Below, piece after piece: positions 14,987 through 23,333 of a stretch of DNA of 47,005 nucleotides. This DNA is from a virus. The stretch spans positions 1 through 47,005 of the IMG/VR virus record IMGVR_UViG_3300027339_000423. One strand, given 5' to 3'. The notes beneath the pieces were generated by a model, which did no database searches, was not told the origin of the DNA, and was given only the letters and a program-made list of their open reading frames with translations. The position numbers and the translations under genes are program-made. Each line of letters begins with the position of its first letter. The first letter of the stretch is position 1.

Positions 14987-16593
14987 GGGTGTGCGCTGCC
15001 GACCGGGTGAAGGCCGCGAGCGTGGCGGAGGCGGAGATCCTGCGCTTTGCGCGGCCGGACCCGCGCACGGGGCTGCGGCCGCATGTGCTGTGGCACAAGC
15101 ACGTGCACAACGTGGAGCTGGACCCGATCCAGGCGCTGAAGATGCTGGAGATGGACCGGCACCGGAACACGGTGGACTTCAGCTGCCGGCGCACGGGGAA
15201 GACGTCGGTCAAGGAGATGTTCAACCTGGAGCGGCTGGCGACGGAGCCGTTCCAGGAGTGCGGGATCGTGGCGCCGCGGCTGCAGCAGAGCCAGAACAAC
15301 CTGGACTACATGATCGAGGCGATCCGGCGCAGCCCGATGCTGAGCGCCTACGTGGCCTACAAGCAGGGCCGGCCGCAGTTGCGGGACACGGGCTTCGAGC
15401 TGGAGAACCACAGCAAGGCGAGCGCGTACGGGATCATGAGCCAGATCGACGGGGACTCGATCACGATCGCGAGCCTGGAGGAGACGGACGACATGCCGCA
15501 GGAGCGGCTGATGAGCCGCTTCCTGCCGATGCTGGGGGCGGCGCGCCGGCTGGGGGTGGATGCGGGGACGGCGAAGTTCGTGCCGGAGATCCGGATCAGC
15601 GGGGTGTTCAAGGGCGCGGGGGTGCTGCAGAGCCTGATCGCGACGGGCGAGTACCGGCCGCTGACGACGGTGGACATCCACCTGGGGCTGCGGCTGGGCA
15701 TCCTGGACCCGGCGTGGGCGGAGAGCATGCGGGTGCAGCTGCCGGCGGATGAGTACATCCGGCAGTTCCTGTGCCGGAACATCCAGGCGCGCAACTGGAT
15801 CTGGGAAGAGCACATCCGCCGGGCGATGGCGGTGGGGCTGGAGGCGGGGCTGCAGCGGGCCGGGCCGGTGCCGGGGGAGCGCTACAAGCGCCGGGGGCTG
15901 GTGGCCTTTGGCTACGACCACACGGGCCACGGCGAGGCGCCGGCGGCGAGCAAGAGCGCGCTGGTGGTGGCGGAGGTGCTGGGCAACTGGGTGACGTTCC
16001 CCTACGTGCGGTTGTGGGCGCCGGGGGTGAGCGACCAGGCGCTGAGGCGTGACCTGGTGGCGCTGTGGGACTACTTCCGGCCGGACTATGCGATCGGCGA
16101 TGCCTACGGGGTGGGGATGCTGACGGCGGTGAACGACGACTTGTTCCGCAAGGGGCTGACGCACGTGAACCGCGAGACGGTGGGCGACGGGCAGAGCACG
16201 GCGACGAGCTGGGCGCAGTGGGCGTTTGCGCCGATGCGGTTTGAGGGGATGGTGAAGCACGTGATGGCCAGCGCGGTGCGCGAGGCGTTCCACCACGGGC
16301 GGGCGGCGATGCCCTATGTGGACACGGGCTGGGAGCTGGAGAGCGATGACTGGCTGGCGATGGTGCGGCAGCTGGGGAACATGAAGGCGGTGCCGACGCG
16401 GGCGAGCTACAGCAGCTTCCAGATGGCGGACCAGAAGGTGGGCGACGACTTGTTCGACGCGACGTGCGCGGCGGTGTACGCGCTGCTGACGCGGGGGCTG
16501 GAGGACGCGCCGGCGGTGGTGGCTGCGCGCCGCGTGAGCCGGGCGGACTTGCTTGGCCTGGGCGGTGCCGGCCTGCCGGCGCTGGCGCGCTGA
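14983..16593 (+). CDS. Phage terminase large subunit
   Basis: 536 aa. The ATPase part has a deviant Walker A, CRRTGKTS (about residues 68-75), and a Walker B-like ITIASLEETDDM with the catalytic Glu. The C-terminal nuclease region contains VAFGYDHTGHGE and IGDAYGVGML with acidic residues typical of the RNase H-like nuclease. Large terminases drive DNA into the procapsid through the portal. It is followed by portal and head-protein genes, giving a normal packaging module that is not followed by capsid genes. Confidence 0.85.
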   Translation: MRVCAADRVKAASVAEAEILRFARPDPRTGLRPHVLWHKHVHNVELDPIQALKMLEMDRHRNTVDFSCRRTGKTSVKEMFNLERLATEPFQECGIVAPRLQQSQNNLDYMIEAIRRSPMLSAYVAYKQGRPQLRDTGFELENHSKASAYGIMSQIDGDSITIASLEETDDMPQERLMSRFLPMLGAARRLGVDAGTAKFVPEIRISGVFKGAGVLQSLIATGEYRPLTTVDIHLGLRLGILDPAWAESMRVQLPADEYIRQFLCRNIQARNWIWEEHIRRAMAVGLEAGLQRAGPVPGERYKRRGLVAFGYDHTGHGEAPAASKSALVVAEVLGNWVTFPYVRLWAPGVSDQALRRDLVALWDYFRPDYAIGDAYGVGMLTAVNDDLFRKGLTHVNRETVGDGQSTATSWAQWAFAPMRFEGMVKHVMASAVREAFHHGRAAMPYVDTGWELESDDWLAMVRQLGNMKAVPTRASYSSFQMADQKVGDDLFDATCAAVYALLTRGLEDAPAVVAARRVSRADLLGLGGAGLPALAR

Positions 16594-16610
16594 CTTGGAT
16601 GGAGGTGGCC

Positions 16611-18029
16611 ATGGGCTACTTGAGGACCCTGGCGGCGGCGGGCGGTGACTTGATGCGCGTGGCGCTGGCGCCGCTGTTCCAGCGGCCGGCGGCGGAGCGG
16701 GGGCACCGGGTGCCGGCGGATGTGGCGCTGGCGCGGTGGTACCGGCAGTTCGCGATCAGCACGGAGGTGCGCGACAAGATCCTGCTGCTGCGGGAGATGG
16801 AGGCGCGCGACGGGCGGGTGAAGTCGATCCACGGGCGGATCTGCCGCGACACGGTGCGCGGGGGGCTGGTGATGCAGTTCACCGAGTCGGCGAGCAGCGA
16901 GACGCTGCGGCGGCAGTGGCTGGGCTTTGAGCAGCGGCTGGCGCTGAACCGGGTGCAGAAGCTGCGCAGCGATGCGCGCGGGCTGGTGGCGGAGGGCAAT
17001 CTGCCGCTGCAGCTGGTGCTGGACGATGGCAAGCGGGTGGCCGCGGCGGTGCGGATGCCGGCGGAGACGATGGTGCCGCTGGTGGACCACAGCGGGCGTT
17101 TCGCGGACCCGGCGCGGGCCTATGAGCAGCGCGATGTGCTGACGGGGGAGGTGATTGCCACGTTCGCGGCGTGGCAGCTGCAGCTGGCGCGGTTTGACCC
17201 GCTGAGCTTCGACGACATGGGGGAGATGGGCCGGCCGTTCCTGGACGCGTGCTGCGAGACGTGGCGCAAGCTGGTGATGACGGAGGAGGACCTGGTGATC
17301 CGCAGGCGGCAGCGGGCGCCGCTGCGGCTGAGCCATGTGCTGGAGGGGGCGACGCCGGAGGAGCTGGAGGCGTACCGCAGGACGGTGGAGGGGGAGAAGG
17401 GCGAGATCGCGACGGACTTCTACAGCAACCGCAAGGGGGCTGTGACGGCGGTGCAGGGCGACGCGAAGCTGGCGGACATCGAGGACGTGGTGCACTTGCT
17501 GGACAGCTTCTTCGCGGGGACGCCGGCGCCGAAGGGGCTGTTCGGCTACGTGAACGGGCTGGCGCGCGATGTGCTGGAGGACTTGAAGCGGGACTACTAC
17601 GACGAGATCGACCACGTGCAGGACACGCTGGCGTTCGAGTACGAGGCGGCGTTCCGGATCCACTTGCTGTTGCAGGGCATCGTGGCGGGGCCGGAGGAGT
17701 TCAATCTGCGCTTCAGCGAGCGGCGCACGGAGACGCCGAACCAGGTGGCGGACCTGGCGTTGAAGCTGATGGCGCTGGGCCTGCCGCCGCCGCTGGTGTG
17801 GGCGGAGATGGGCTACGACCCGGCGCAGGTGCTGGCGGCGGTGCAGGCCTGGGGTGAGCGCAGCGACCCGTACCCGCCGGCGGGCGGTGCGCCGGGCGTG
17901 CCGGGTGCGCCGGGGCAGGCCGGGGCGGCGCCGCGGGTGAGCGTGACGCCGGGCAATGCGCCGAAGGGCGGCAGTGCGACGAGCATCAGCGTGCCGGGCA
18001 GCAACGGCGGCCGCGGCCGGGGCGGCTGA
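16611..18029 (+). CDS. Phage portal protein
   Basis: 472 aa from ATG 16611, 5 bp after GGAGG; ATG 16599 is in frame. The place after terminase, the length, the segment VRDKILLLREMEARDGRVKS and the helical segment FGYVNGLARDVLEDLKRDYY fit portal proteins, the dodecameric ring through which DNA enters the head. The last 60 residues are Gly/Pro/Ser-rich and disordered. Its sequence is clearly different from the HK97-type portal in the right prophage. The stop overlaps the next start. Confidence 0.72.
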   Translation: MGYLRTLAAAGGDLMRVALAPLFQRPAAERGHRVPADVALARWYRQFAISTEVRDKILLLREMEARDGRVKSIHGRICRDTVRGGLVMQFTESASSETLRRQWLGFEQRLALNRVQKLRSDARGLVAEGNLPLQLVLDDGKRVAAAVRMPAETMVPLVDHSGRFADPARAYEQRDVLTGEVIATFAAWQLQLARFDPLSFDDMGEMGRPFLDACCETWRKLVMTEEDLVIRRRQRAPLRLSHVLEGATPEELEAYRRTVEGEKGEIATDFYSNRKGAVTAVQGDAKLADIEDVVHLLDSFFAGTPAPKGLFGYVNGLARDVLEDLKRDYYDEIDHVQDTLAFEYEAAFRIHLLLQGIVAGPEEFNLRFSERRTETPNQVADLALKLMALGLPPPLVWAEMGYDPAQVLAAVQAWGERSDPYPPAGGAPGVPGAPGQAGAAPRVSVTPGNAPKGGSATSISVPGSNGGRGRGG

Positions 18030-19138
18030 TGGCGGACCGCCAGGGCGCGGCGATCCGCCGGGCGAGCCAGCAGGCGCGCAATGCGATGCAGCGGCTGGAC
18101 GAGGCGACGCAGGCGGGGCTGGCGCGGATCTACGGCGAGGCGGCGGCCGAGGTGCGCGCGGCGATTGCCGCGGCGGCGGTGGACGGGGCGCATGTGCGGC
18201 TGGAGCAGCTGCGCGGGCTGCTGGCGCGGATCGACGAGGTGCTGGCGGCGTTGGCCGGCGCGCGCGACGGTGTGCTGGACGAGGCGCTGCGCCAGGCCGC
18301 AGAGCTGGGCGTGCGGCCGCTGACGGCGGGCGGGCTGGCGGCGACGGGCCGCGAGGTGGCGGCGGTGCTGGACGGCGCGGCGGCGCTGCGCGCGGTGGAC
18401 GAGGCGGTGCTGTTGGTGCAGCAGCTGCGTGCGGCGGACGGCCTGGTGCTGAGCGACCGGCTGTGGCGGGTGGACCGCGGCGCGCGGGAGGCGGTGCAGC
18501 GCACGGTGGAGCAGGCGGTGGTGCAGGGCTGGGGCGCGGACAAGGCGGCGCAGGCCTTCTTGCTGCGCGGGCAGGCGGTGCCGGAGGCCACTGCGCAGGC
18601 GCAGCAGGCGGCGGCGGTGGGCAAGGTGCTGCGTGGTGCGGACCACCTGGTGGACCCGAACACCGGCGCGCTGGCCAGCGTGCTGCGGGTGGCGCGCACG
18701 GAGCTGAACCGCGCGCACGGCGAGGCCTACATGGCGGGCGCTGGCCGGGCGCCGGGGGGGGTGGGCTTCCGCTTTCTGCTGAGCCCGCGGCACCCGCGGC
18801 CGGACATCTGTGACCTGTACGCGCGGCAGAACCTGCACGGGCTGGGCCCGGGCGTGTACCCGGACCGGCAGAGCTGCCCGTGGCCGGCGCACCCGAACAC
18901 GCTGAGCTTTGTGGTGGCGGTGTTCGGCGACGAGGTGGGCGACGCCGAGCGGGCGGGCCGGGAGTCGACCATGGAGGCGCTGGCCAGGCTGGCGCCGGAG
19001 CTGCGCGCCGGGGTGCTGGGGCCGACGAAGGCAGGCTACTTCGACCAGGGGCTGCTGGCGCGCGGGATGGTGCGCAGCCGGGTGCGCGATGTGCGCGCCC
19101 GCCTGGTGCGCCAGGGGCGCGTCGCGCCGCTGGGCTGA
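18029..19138 (+). CDS. Mu F-like (SPP1 gp7-type) head morphogenesis protein
   Basis: 369 aa. The C-terminal domain, with VARTELNRAHGEAYM, HPRPDICDLYA and CPWPAHPNTLSF, matches the Phage_Mu_F family, including its Cys/His positions. The N-terminal 200 residues are Ala-rich helices. Members are minor head proteins that associate with the portal and assist head assembly or DNA ejection. This is the last structural gene of the element; the next gene is a recombinase. Confidence 0.83.
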   Translation: MADRQGAAIRRASQQARNAMQRLDEATQAGLARIYGEAAAEVRAAIAAAAVDGAHVRLEQLRGLLARIDEVLAALAGARDGVLDEALRQAAELGVRPLTAGGLAATGREVAAVLDGAAALRAVDEAVLLVQQLRAADGLVLSDRLWRVDRGAREAVQRTVEQAVVQGWGADKAAQAFLLRGQAVPEATAQAQQAAAVGKVLRGADHLVDPNTGALASVLRVARTELNRAHGEAYMAGAGRAPGGVGFRFLLSPRHPRPDICDLYARQNLHGLGPGVYPDRQSCPWPAHPNTLSFVVAVFGDEVGDAERAGRESTMEALARLAPELRAGVLGPTKAGYFDQGLLARGMVRSRVRDVRARLVRQGRVAPLG

Positions 19139-19718
19139 GCGCGGCGCGGCGGCGCGCCGCTGCTGCGGGCGCCGGCGGTGCTGGCGCTGTTGGCGCTGTT
19201 GCGGCGCTCCCCGCACCCCTCGATCTGGAGGCTGCGCGGCCGGGCGGATGGGCCTGGCAGGGCAGGGGCGCGTGCGTGCAACGGGCTTGAACGGTGGCAC
19301 GGGCAGGCGCGCAAAAACCCGTGGATGGGCCGTTGCGAAAACGCTAAGTGGTTGATCGACTAAGGCGATCCGCCCCGGATTGGGGGTGCGATTTCCACAG
19401 GTCGGGCGGCGTTTTCCACGGGTCGGGCTTCGGGCTCCACATGGGGGCTTTCGGCCACCGCTGTGCCTTCTCTTCTCTATCTCTTTGTTTTGAAAGAAGA
19501 AAGAGGAAGAGAGGGGCAGGAAAAGGGGGGAAGGGGGATCCACAGGTCGCACAAACGGTAACAAGGTGTATCCACGGGTTGGAACCCCCATCCACGGGTT
19601 TTCCGTGGATGGGCGTGGAAGCTAAGCGCTTGTCACGACTGCGTTTTCTGGCCCACGGGTTGGTCATCCACGGATCCACGCGAAAAATGCCCCTGTACCC
19701 CCCAGCGAGGCCTTTGCC
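19139..19718. other. Non-coding region with repeat cluster and purine/pyrimidine tract, origin-like
   Basis: No supported gene lies in these 580 bp. From 19317 onward the sequence carries about nine copies of a DnaA-box-like repeat. At 19466-19537 a pyrimidine-rich tract (CTTCTCTTCTCTATCTCTTT) is followed by a purine-rich one (GAAAGAAGAAAGAGGAAGAG), giving an AT-richer, partly self-complementary, strand-asymmetric segment. Repeats flanking an easily melted tract are the usual make-up of a replication origin. Confidence 0.55.
19317..19680. repeat. Iteron-like cluster, consensus WTCCACRGGT
   Basis: Plus-strand copies: TTCCACAGGT 19393-19402, TTCCACGGGT 19414-19423, ATCCACAGGT 19538-19547, ATCCACGGGT 19570-19579 and 19590-19599, and ATCCACGGA 19666-19674. 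Minus-strand copies: ACCCGTGGAT 19317-19326 and CCGTGGAT 19603-19610. Weaker matches occur at 19652 and 19674. The core resembles the DnaA box TTATCCACA. The cluster ends about 45 bp before a tyrosine recombinase gene, so arm-type recombinase sites are an alternative. Confidence 0.65.
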
Positions 19719-20735
19719 GTGCCGATTTCGACCGACGAGCAAGCGATCGAGGCGTTCCTGCTGCACCTGGAGGCGTCGCGCGGGCGGCGGCCGCGCACGC
19801 TGGAGGCCTACCGGCTGGCGCTGCTGCGGCTGCGGGAGTTCCTGGGCGGGGAGAAGCGGCTGTGGGAGGCGCAGGCGGTGGAGCTGGAGGCGTTCAGCGG
19901 GATCTGGCTGCACAAGCGCGGGGTGGTGGCGCGCAGCCGCAAGCCGTATGTGAGCGCGCTGAAGGGCTTCTTCGCCTGGGCCGGCGGCGCCGGGCTGTGC
20001 AAGGCCGGCGCGGCGGCGCAGCTGCTGCACCCGAAGGTGGGCAAGCCGCTGCCGCACTCGCTGAGCCTGGCCAGCGCGGAGAAGCTGATGTGGGCGCCGG
20101 ACCTGAACACGTTCACCGGGGTGCGCGACGCGGCGATGCTGGCACTGCTGATGGGCTGCGGCCTGCGGGTGAGCGGCCTGGTGGGCATGGACGAGGGCGA
20201 CCTGCGCAACGCGCAGATCGAGGGGCAGACGCGCCTGGTGGCCCGGGTGGTGGAGAAGGGCCAGAAGGAGCGGATGCTGCCGGTGCCCCGCGAGGCGGAG
20301 ATGCTGCTGCGGGTCTACCTGGACCACGAGGCGCTGAAGGCGCTGGACCGCAACGTGCTGGACGCGAAGGGCCAGCCGGACAAGGTGCTGTGGGTGGCGA
20401 CAGTCAACAGCAAGGTGCCGGCGCACGAGCGGCGGGGCAATCACCTGCGGATTTCGCGCCAGGCGGTGTGGCGAATGATCCAGCGCTATGGCGAGCAGGT
20501 GGGCGTGCCGGCCGAGGAGCGGCACCCGCACGCGTTCAGGCACCTGTTCGGCGTGGAGCTGGCCGAGGACGAGGTCGACCTGGTCACGCGGCAGGACCTG
20601 CTGGGGCACAGCGACCCGAAGTCGACGGCGATCTATTCGGCGATGAGCATGCGCCGGCGCACCAAGGTGATGGACCGCAGCGGGCCGCTGTCGAAGGTGC
20701 GCACGCCGGTGTCCGAGATCCTGAAGCGGATGTAG
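19719..20735 (+). CDS. Full-length tyrosine recombinase
   Basis: 338 aa from GTG 19719. Residues 5-90 form the SAM-like core-binding domain (EAFLLHLEASRGRRPRTLEA, then KPYVSALKGFFAWA). The catalytic set is R150 in CGLRVSGL, K180 in VVEKGQKER, H271 and R274 in HPHAFRH, H297 in LLGHSD and nucleophile Y306 in AIYSAM. It resembles XerC/D-type enzymes. It lies downstream of the WTCCACRGGT repeat cluster and may act there, for example in dimer resolution of a circular form. It is one of three recombinases in this element. Confidence 0.85.
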   Translation: MPISTDEQAIEAFLLHLEASRGRRPRTLEAYRLALLRLREFLGGEKRLWEAQAVELEAFSGIWLHKRGVVARSRKPYVSALKGFFAWAGGAGLCKAGAAAQLLHPKVGKPLPHSLSLASAEKLMWAPDLNTFTGVRDAAMLALLMGCGLRVSGLVGMDEGDLRNAQIEGQTRLVARVVEKGQKERMLPVPREAEMLLRVYLDHEALKALDRNVLDAKGQPDKVLWVATVNSKVPAHERRGNHLRISRQAVWRMIQRYGEQVGVPAEERHPHAFRHLFGVELAEDEVDLVTRQDLLGHSDPKSTAIYSAMSMRRRTKVMDRSGPLSKVRTPVSEILKRM

Positions 20736-20921
20736 GCCGGCCAGGTCGGCATGGACCCATCCCCAACCGGCCCAGCCACACAACCCCTACTGGGTGGCTG
20801 GGCGACTCTGGTCCTAAACAAGGAGAGACAGGTGCTTAGGAACGATTCCGGACCCCTCCCAAACTCTGTTACAAAGTCGGCTAAGTCATCTAGGGCACAC
20901 AAACACCCCCCAACCAGTGGA

Positions 20922-21003
20922 CTGCGCATGTCTACGGAATGCGCAGTGGGGGTGCCGGGCTCTCCTGGGACGGGAGGGCGCCATGGCCGCTGAACTGCGC
21001 AGT
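20922..21003. promoter_or_regulatory. Operator-like ACTGCGCA repeats around the start of the regulator gene
   Basis: CTGCGCAT (20922-20929) and ATGCGCAG (20939-20946) are an inverted repeat with a 9-bp spacer, upstream of the start at 20983. A third related site, the perfect palindrome ACTGCGCAGT (20994-21003), lies within the first codons. This spacing suggests autoregulation by the gene product. The rest of 20736-20982 shows no gene. Confidence 0.45.
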
Positions 21004-21579
21004 GCTTCGGCTGCAGCGCTGACCCTTGACCTGTGGCCGGAGCTTCCCGGGCCCCCGCCGCGCCCCGCCAGCACCCGGGTGGGGGCTCGGCAGACCCGCC
21101 CCGCCCCGCCCGCCGGGGGAGGTGGGTACCTGAACGGATGCACGCCTTCAGGACTTCGGCAGGACGCGCGCCTTCGCGAGCTCGCCGAGATCGGCCTGTC
21201 GGCGACCTGGCTGTCCGTGGCGCAGCTGCTGGGCTACGACGCCTTCGTCGCGATGTGGCGGCTGCTGTCGTCGGACCCGGCGCTGCGCAACGACGACGAC
21301 CAGATCGAGCTGCGCCTGCGGCCGTTCCGGGCCTACGAGCGCTACCAGCGCAACCGCTACATCGCCACCCTGGTGCAGGCCGGCATCAAGCCCAGCGAGA
21401 TCCACACCATGGTGCGGCAGGACTTGGGCGAGCACCTGAGCTACCGGCACATCAAGCGCCTGGCCGCCGCCGGGCGTGCACAGGCGCGCGCGCCCGCGGC
21501 CGCCGCGCGCGGCATGGATGAATCCAGGGCCTCGGCTCATGAAGTGCGGACGCCGGGCGTTGGTAGAGTGCGGCCATGA
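20983..21579 (+). CDS. Putative DNA-binding protein translationally coupled to the serine integrase
   Basis: 198 aa. ATG 20983 follows GGGAGG (20972-20977). Residues 60-165 are helical: LRELAEIGLSATWLSVAQLL, GYDAFVAMWRLLS, YERYQRNRYIATLVQAG, then a probable helix-turn-helix, IKPSEIHTMVRQDLGEHLS and RHIKRLAA. This recalls Mor/C-type activators in layout. Its TGA overlaps the ATG of the integrase gene (ATGA at 21576-21579). A recombination directionality factor or integrase regulator is plausible from context only. Confidence 0.55.
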   Translation: MAAELRSASAAALTLDLWPELPGPPPRPASTRVGARQTRPAPPAGGGGYLNGCTPSGLRQDARLRELAEIGLSATWLSVAQLLGYDAFVAMWRLLSSDPALRNDDDQIELRLRPFRAYERYQRNRYIATLVQAGIKPSEIHTMVRQDLGEHLSYRHIKRLAAAGRAQARAPAAAARGMDESRASAHEVRTPGVGRVRP

Positions 21580-23153
21580 AGCGGGCGGTGATCTACGCAC
21601 GCGTGAGCAGCGAGAACCAGGCCGAAGAGGGTCTGTCGGTCGACAGCCAGATCGAGGCCTGCAAGCGCAAGGCGGCCGAATTGGGGGCCACGGTGCTGAA
21701 GGTGTACCGGGACGACGGCGTCTCGGGCACCACGGACGCCCGGCCCGGGTTCCGGGCGGCGATCGCGCACTGCAAGATCGCCGAGCCCGAGCTGCTGATC
21801 GTGTGGTCCAGCAGCCGCTTCGCGCGCAACCAGCGGGACGCCATCGTCTACAAGGACGCGCTGGCGGCCACTGGGACGCGCCTGGTCTATGCCAGCCAGG
21901 GCATCGACCTGTGGACAGACGAGGGCTGGCTCACCGACAGCGTGCAGCAGATCTTCGACGAGGCCTACGCGCGGCAGGTGTCGAAGGACACGCGGCGATC
22001 CATGATCAGCGCGGCATCGGGGGGCTTCTTCATGGGCGGACGGGTGCCCTTCGGTTACCAGGCGGTGCTGGCCCCGGACGGCAAGCGGCGGCGCCTGGCG
22101 CCGCACCCCATAGAAGCGATCGCCCTGCAGGGCATGTTCCAGCAGAGCCTGCGCGGTGTGGGGGCGTACGGGATTGCCGTGGCGATGAACGCAGAAGGCT
22201 TGACGCTGCGAGGCCGGCCCTGGACCAAGGGCGCGGTGCTGAACATCTTGAGAAGCGAGGTCTACATGGGCGAGGTCATCTTCGGCCGCTTCGATCGCAA
22301 GCGGCGCCGGCGGCAGCCGGAAGAGAACTGGGTGCGGGTGCAGGCGCACGAGCCGCTGATCGAGCGCCAGGTGTTCGACCAGGTGCGACGCGGCCTGGCT
22401 GCGCGCGCGCCAACCGAAGGCCGCGCACCGTTCAACGCGGACCACGTCTTCGCCGGGATGATGCGCTGCGGGCTGTGCCAGTCGTCGCTGATGGTGGCCA
22501 CGGGCACCGGGCGCAACGGCACCGTCTACAGCTACTACGCCTGCCGGGGCGACCTGCAGGGCCGCAAGTGCGACTTCAAGCGGCTGCCGGCCGACCGCTT
22601 CGACGAGTGGATGATGGGCGAGCTGATGCGGCGCGTGTTCACCGAGGAGAACCTGCGCACGGTCATCAAGGACCTGGACACGGCCGCCGGCGACTGGGTG
22701 AAGGAACGCGCGAGGCGGCGCACGGCGCTGGTGATGGAGCTTCGCAGCCTGGAAGGCCGCCGGGCCAAGCTGTTCGAGATCCTCGAGACCTACGGCAAGG
22801 ACGCGCCGGACATCGAATCGATCGGCCCGCGCCTGCGGGAGCTGAACGACCAGCTGCAGCGCCTGGAGCTGGCGCTGGTGCGCATCGAGGACGAGGAGGG
22901 GCCGAAGCTGGGGCCGCTGACCACCTCACCGGCGGAGGCGGCGGCCGTGATGCGGCAGCTGGTGCTGGATTGCCGGGAGCCAAAGGCCCTGCGGGCCTTC
23001 GTGGCATCGATCGTGCTGGGGATCGTCGTCGACCTGACGGAAGTCCGCGTGGACTACAGCGCGGAATGTCTGGTGAGAGAGGGTGCCATGGTGGTTCATA
23101 GCACCCGAGATTGGCTCCCCGACCTGGGCTCGAACCAGGGACCTACGGATTAA
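21576..23153 (+). CDS. Large serine recombinase (integrase)
   Basis: 525 aa. The N-terminal resolvase domain begins VIYARVSSENQAEEGLSVD with the nucleophile Ser at about residue 11, then VWSSSRFARN. A recombinase domain follows (GGRVPFGYQ, later RGRPWTKGAVLNILRSEVYM) with a zinc ribbon whose ligands are in MRCGLCQSS and YYACRG...KCDF, and a coiled-coil region at about residues 370-440. This is the full set of a large serine integrase. The last 13 or so residues (WLPDLGSNQGPTD) are read antisense through the tRNA-Asn gene and the TAA stop falls on the anticodon loop, which places the attachment site at this tRNA. Confidence 0.92.
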   Translation: MKRAVIYARVSSENQAEEGLSVDSQIEACKRKAAELGATVLKVYRDDGVSGTTDARPGFRAAIAHCKIAEPELLIVWSSSRFARNQRDAIVYKDALAATGTRLVYASQGIDLWTDEGWLTDSVQQIFDEAYARQVSKDTRRSMISAASGGFFMGGRVPFGYQAVLAPDGKRRRLAPHPIEAIALQGMFQQSLRGVGAYGIAVAMNAEGLTLRGRPWTKGAVLNILRSEVYMGEVIFGRFDRKRRRRQPEENWVRVQAHEPLIERQVFDQVRRGLAARAPTEGRAPFNADHVFAGMMRCGLCQSSLMVATGTGRNGTVYSYYACRGDLQGRKCDFKRLPADRFDEWMMGELMRRVFTEENLRTVIKDLDTAAGDWVKERARRRTALVMELRSLEGRRAKLFEILETYGKDAPDIESIGPRLRELNDQLQRLELALVRIEDEEGPKLGPLTTSPAEAAAVMRQLVLDCREPKALRAFVASIVLGIVVDLTEVRVDYSAECLVREGAMVVHSTRDWLPDLGSNQGPTD

Positions 23154-23187
23154 CAGTCCGGCGCTCTACCGACTGAGCTATCGGGGA
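23112..23187 (-). tRNA. tRNA-Asn (GTT), distal copy, element attachment site
   Basis: 76 nt including an encoded CCA. The acceptor arms TCCCCGA/TCGGGGA, D-arm AGCTCAGTCGGTAGAGC, anticodon loop CTGTTAA with GTT at 23154-23152, and GGTTCGAGCC T-arm are all present on the minus strand. The 3' half overlaps the end of the serine integrase gene in antisense. Confidence 0.95.
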
Positions 23188-23245
23188 ATTGTTCGGTACG
23201 GCGATGGGTGACGGTGCAGGGCACGCGACCGTGATCGCTTCGATT

Positions 23246-23321
23246 TGGCTCCCCGACCTGGGCTCGAACCAGGGACCTACGGATTAACAGTCCGGCGCTC
23301 TACCGACTGAGCTATCGGGGA
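23246..23321 (-). tRNA. tRNA-Asn (GTT), proximal copy
   Basis: Identical in sequence to the copy at 23112-23187 and 58 bp upstream of it on the same strand, with encoded CCA. The anticodon GTT is at 23288-23286. The two copies probably share one transcript from the promoter beside 23340. Confidence 0.95.
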
Positions 23322-23333
23322 ATCGAAGCTAGC

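Larger units (their letters stand above)
2293..23187. mobile_element. Integrative element with phage packaging genes, bounded on the right by tRNA-Asn
   Basis: The right boundary is set by a large serine integrase whose gene ends inside a tRNA-Asn gene (23112-23187). The element contains regulators, a primase-helicase, HNH proteins, terminase, portal, a Mu F-like head protein and three site-specific recombinases, but no major capsid, protease, tail or lysis genes. The left end was not found: no second copy of the tRNA 3' part occurs to the left in the window, so the element may extend beyond it and may include the HEPN/ATPase module. The start coordinate is therefore provisional. Confidence 0.6.

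Noticed and set aside
20751-20993. Possible 80-residue gene between the tyrosine recombinase and the coupled regulator
   Set aside because: No ribosome-binding site, irregular codon use, and the operator-like repeats of the next gene lie within it.
23112-23321. The two identical tRNA-Asn copies as attL and attR of one inserted element
   Set aside because: Only 58 bp separate them and both are full length with CCA and a shared upstream promoter; they are better read as a tandem host pair, of which the distal one is the attachment site.
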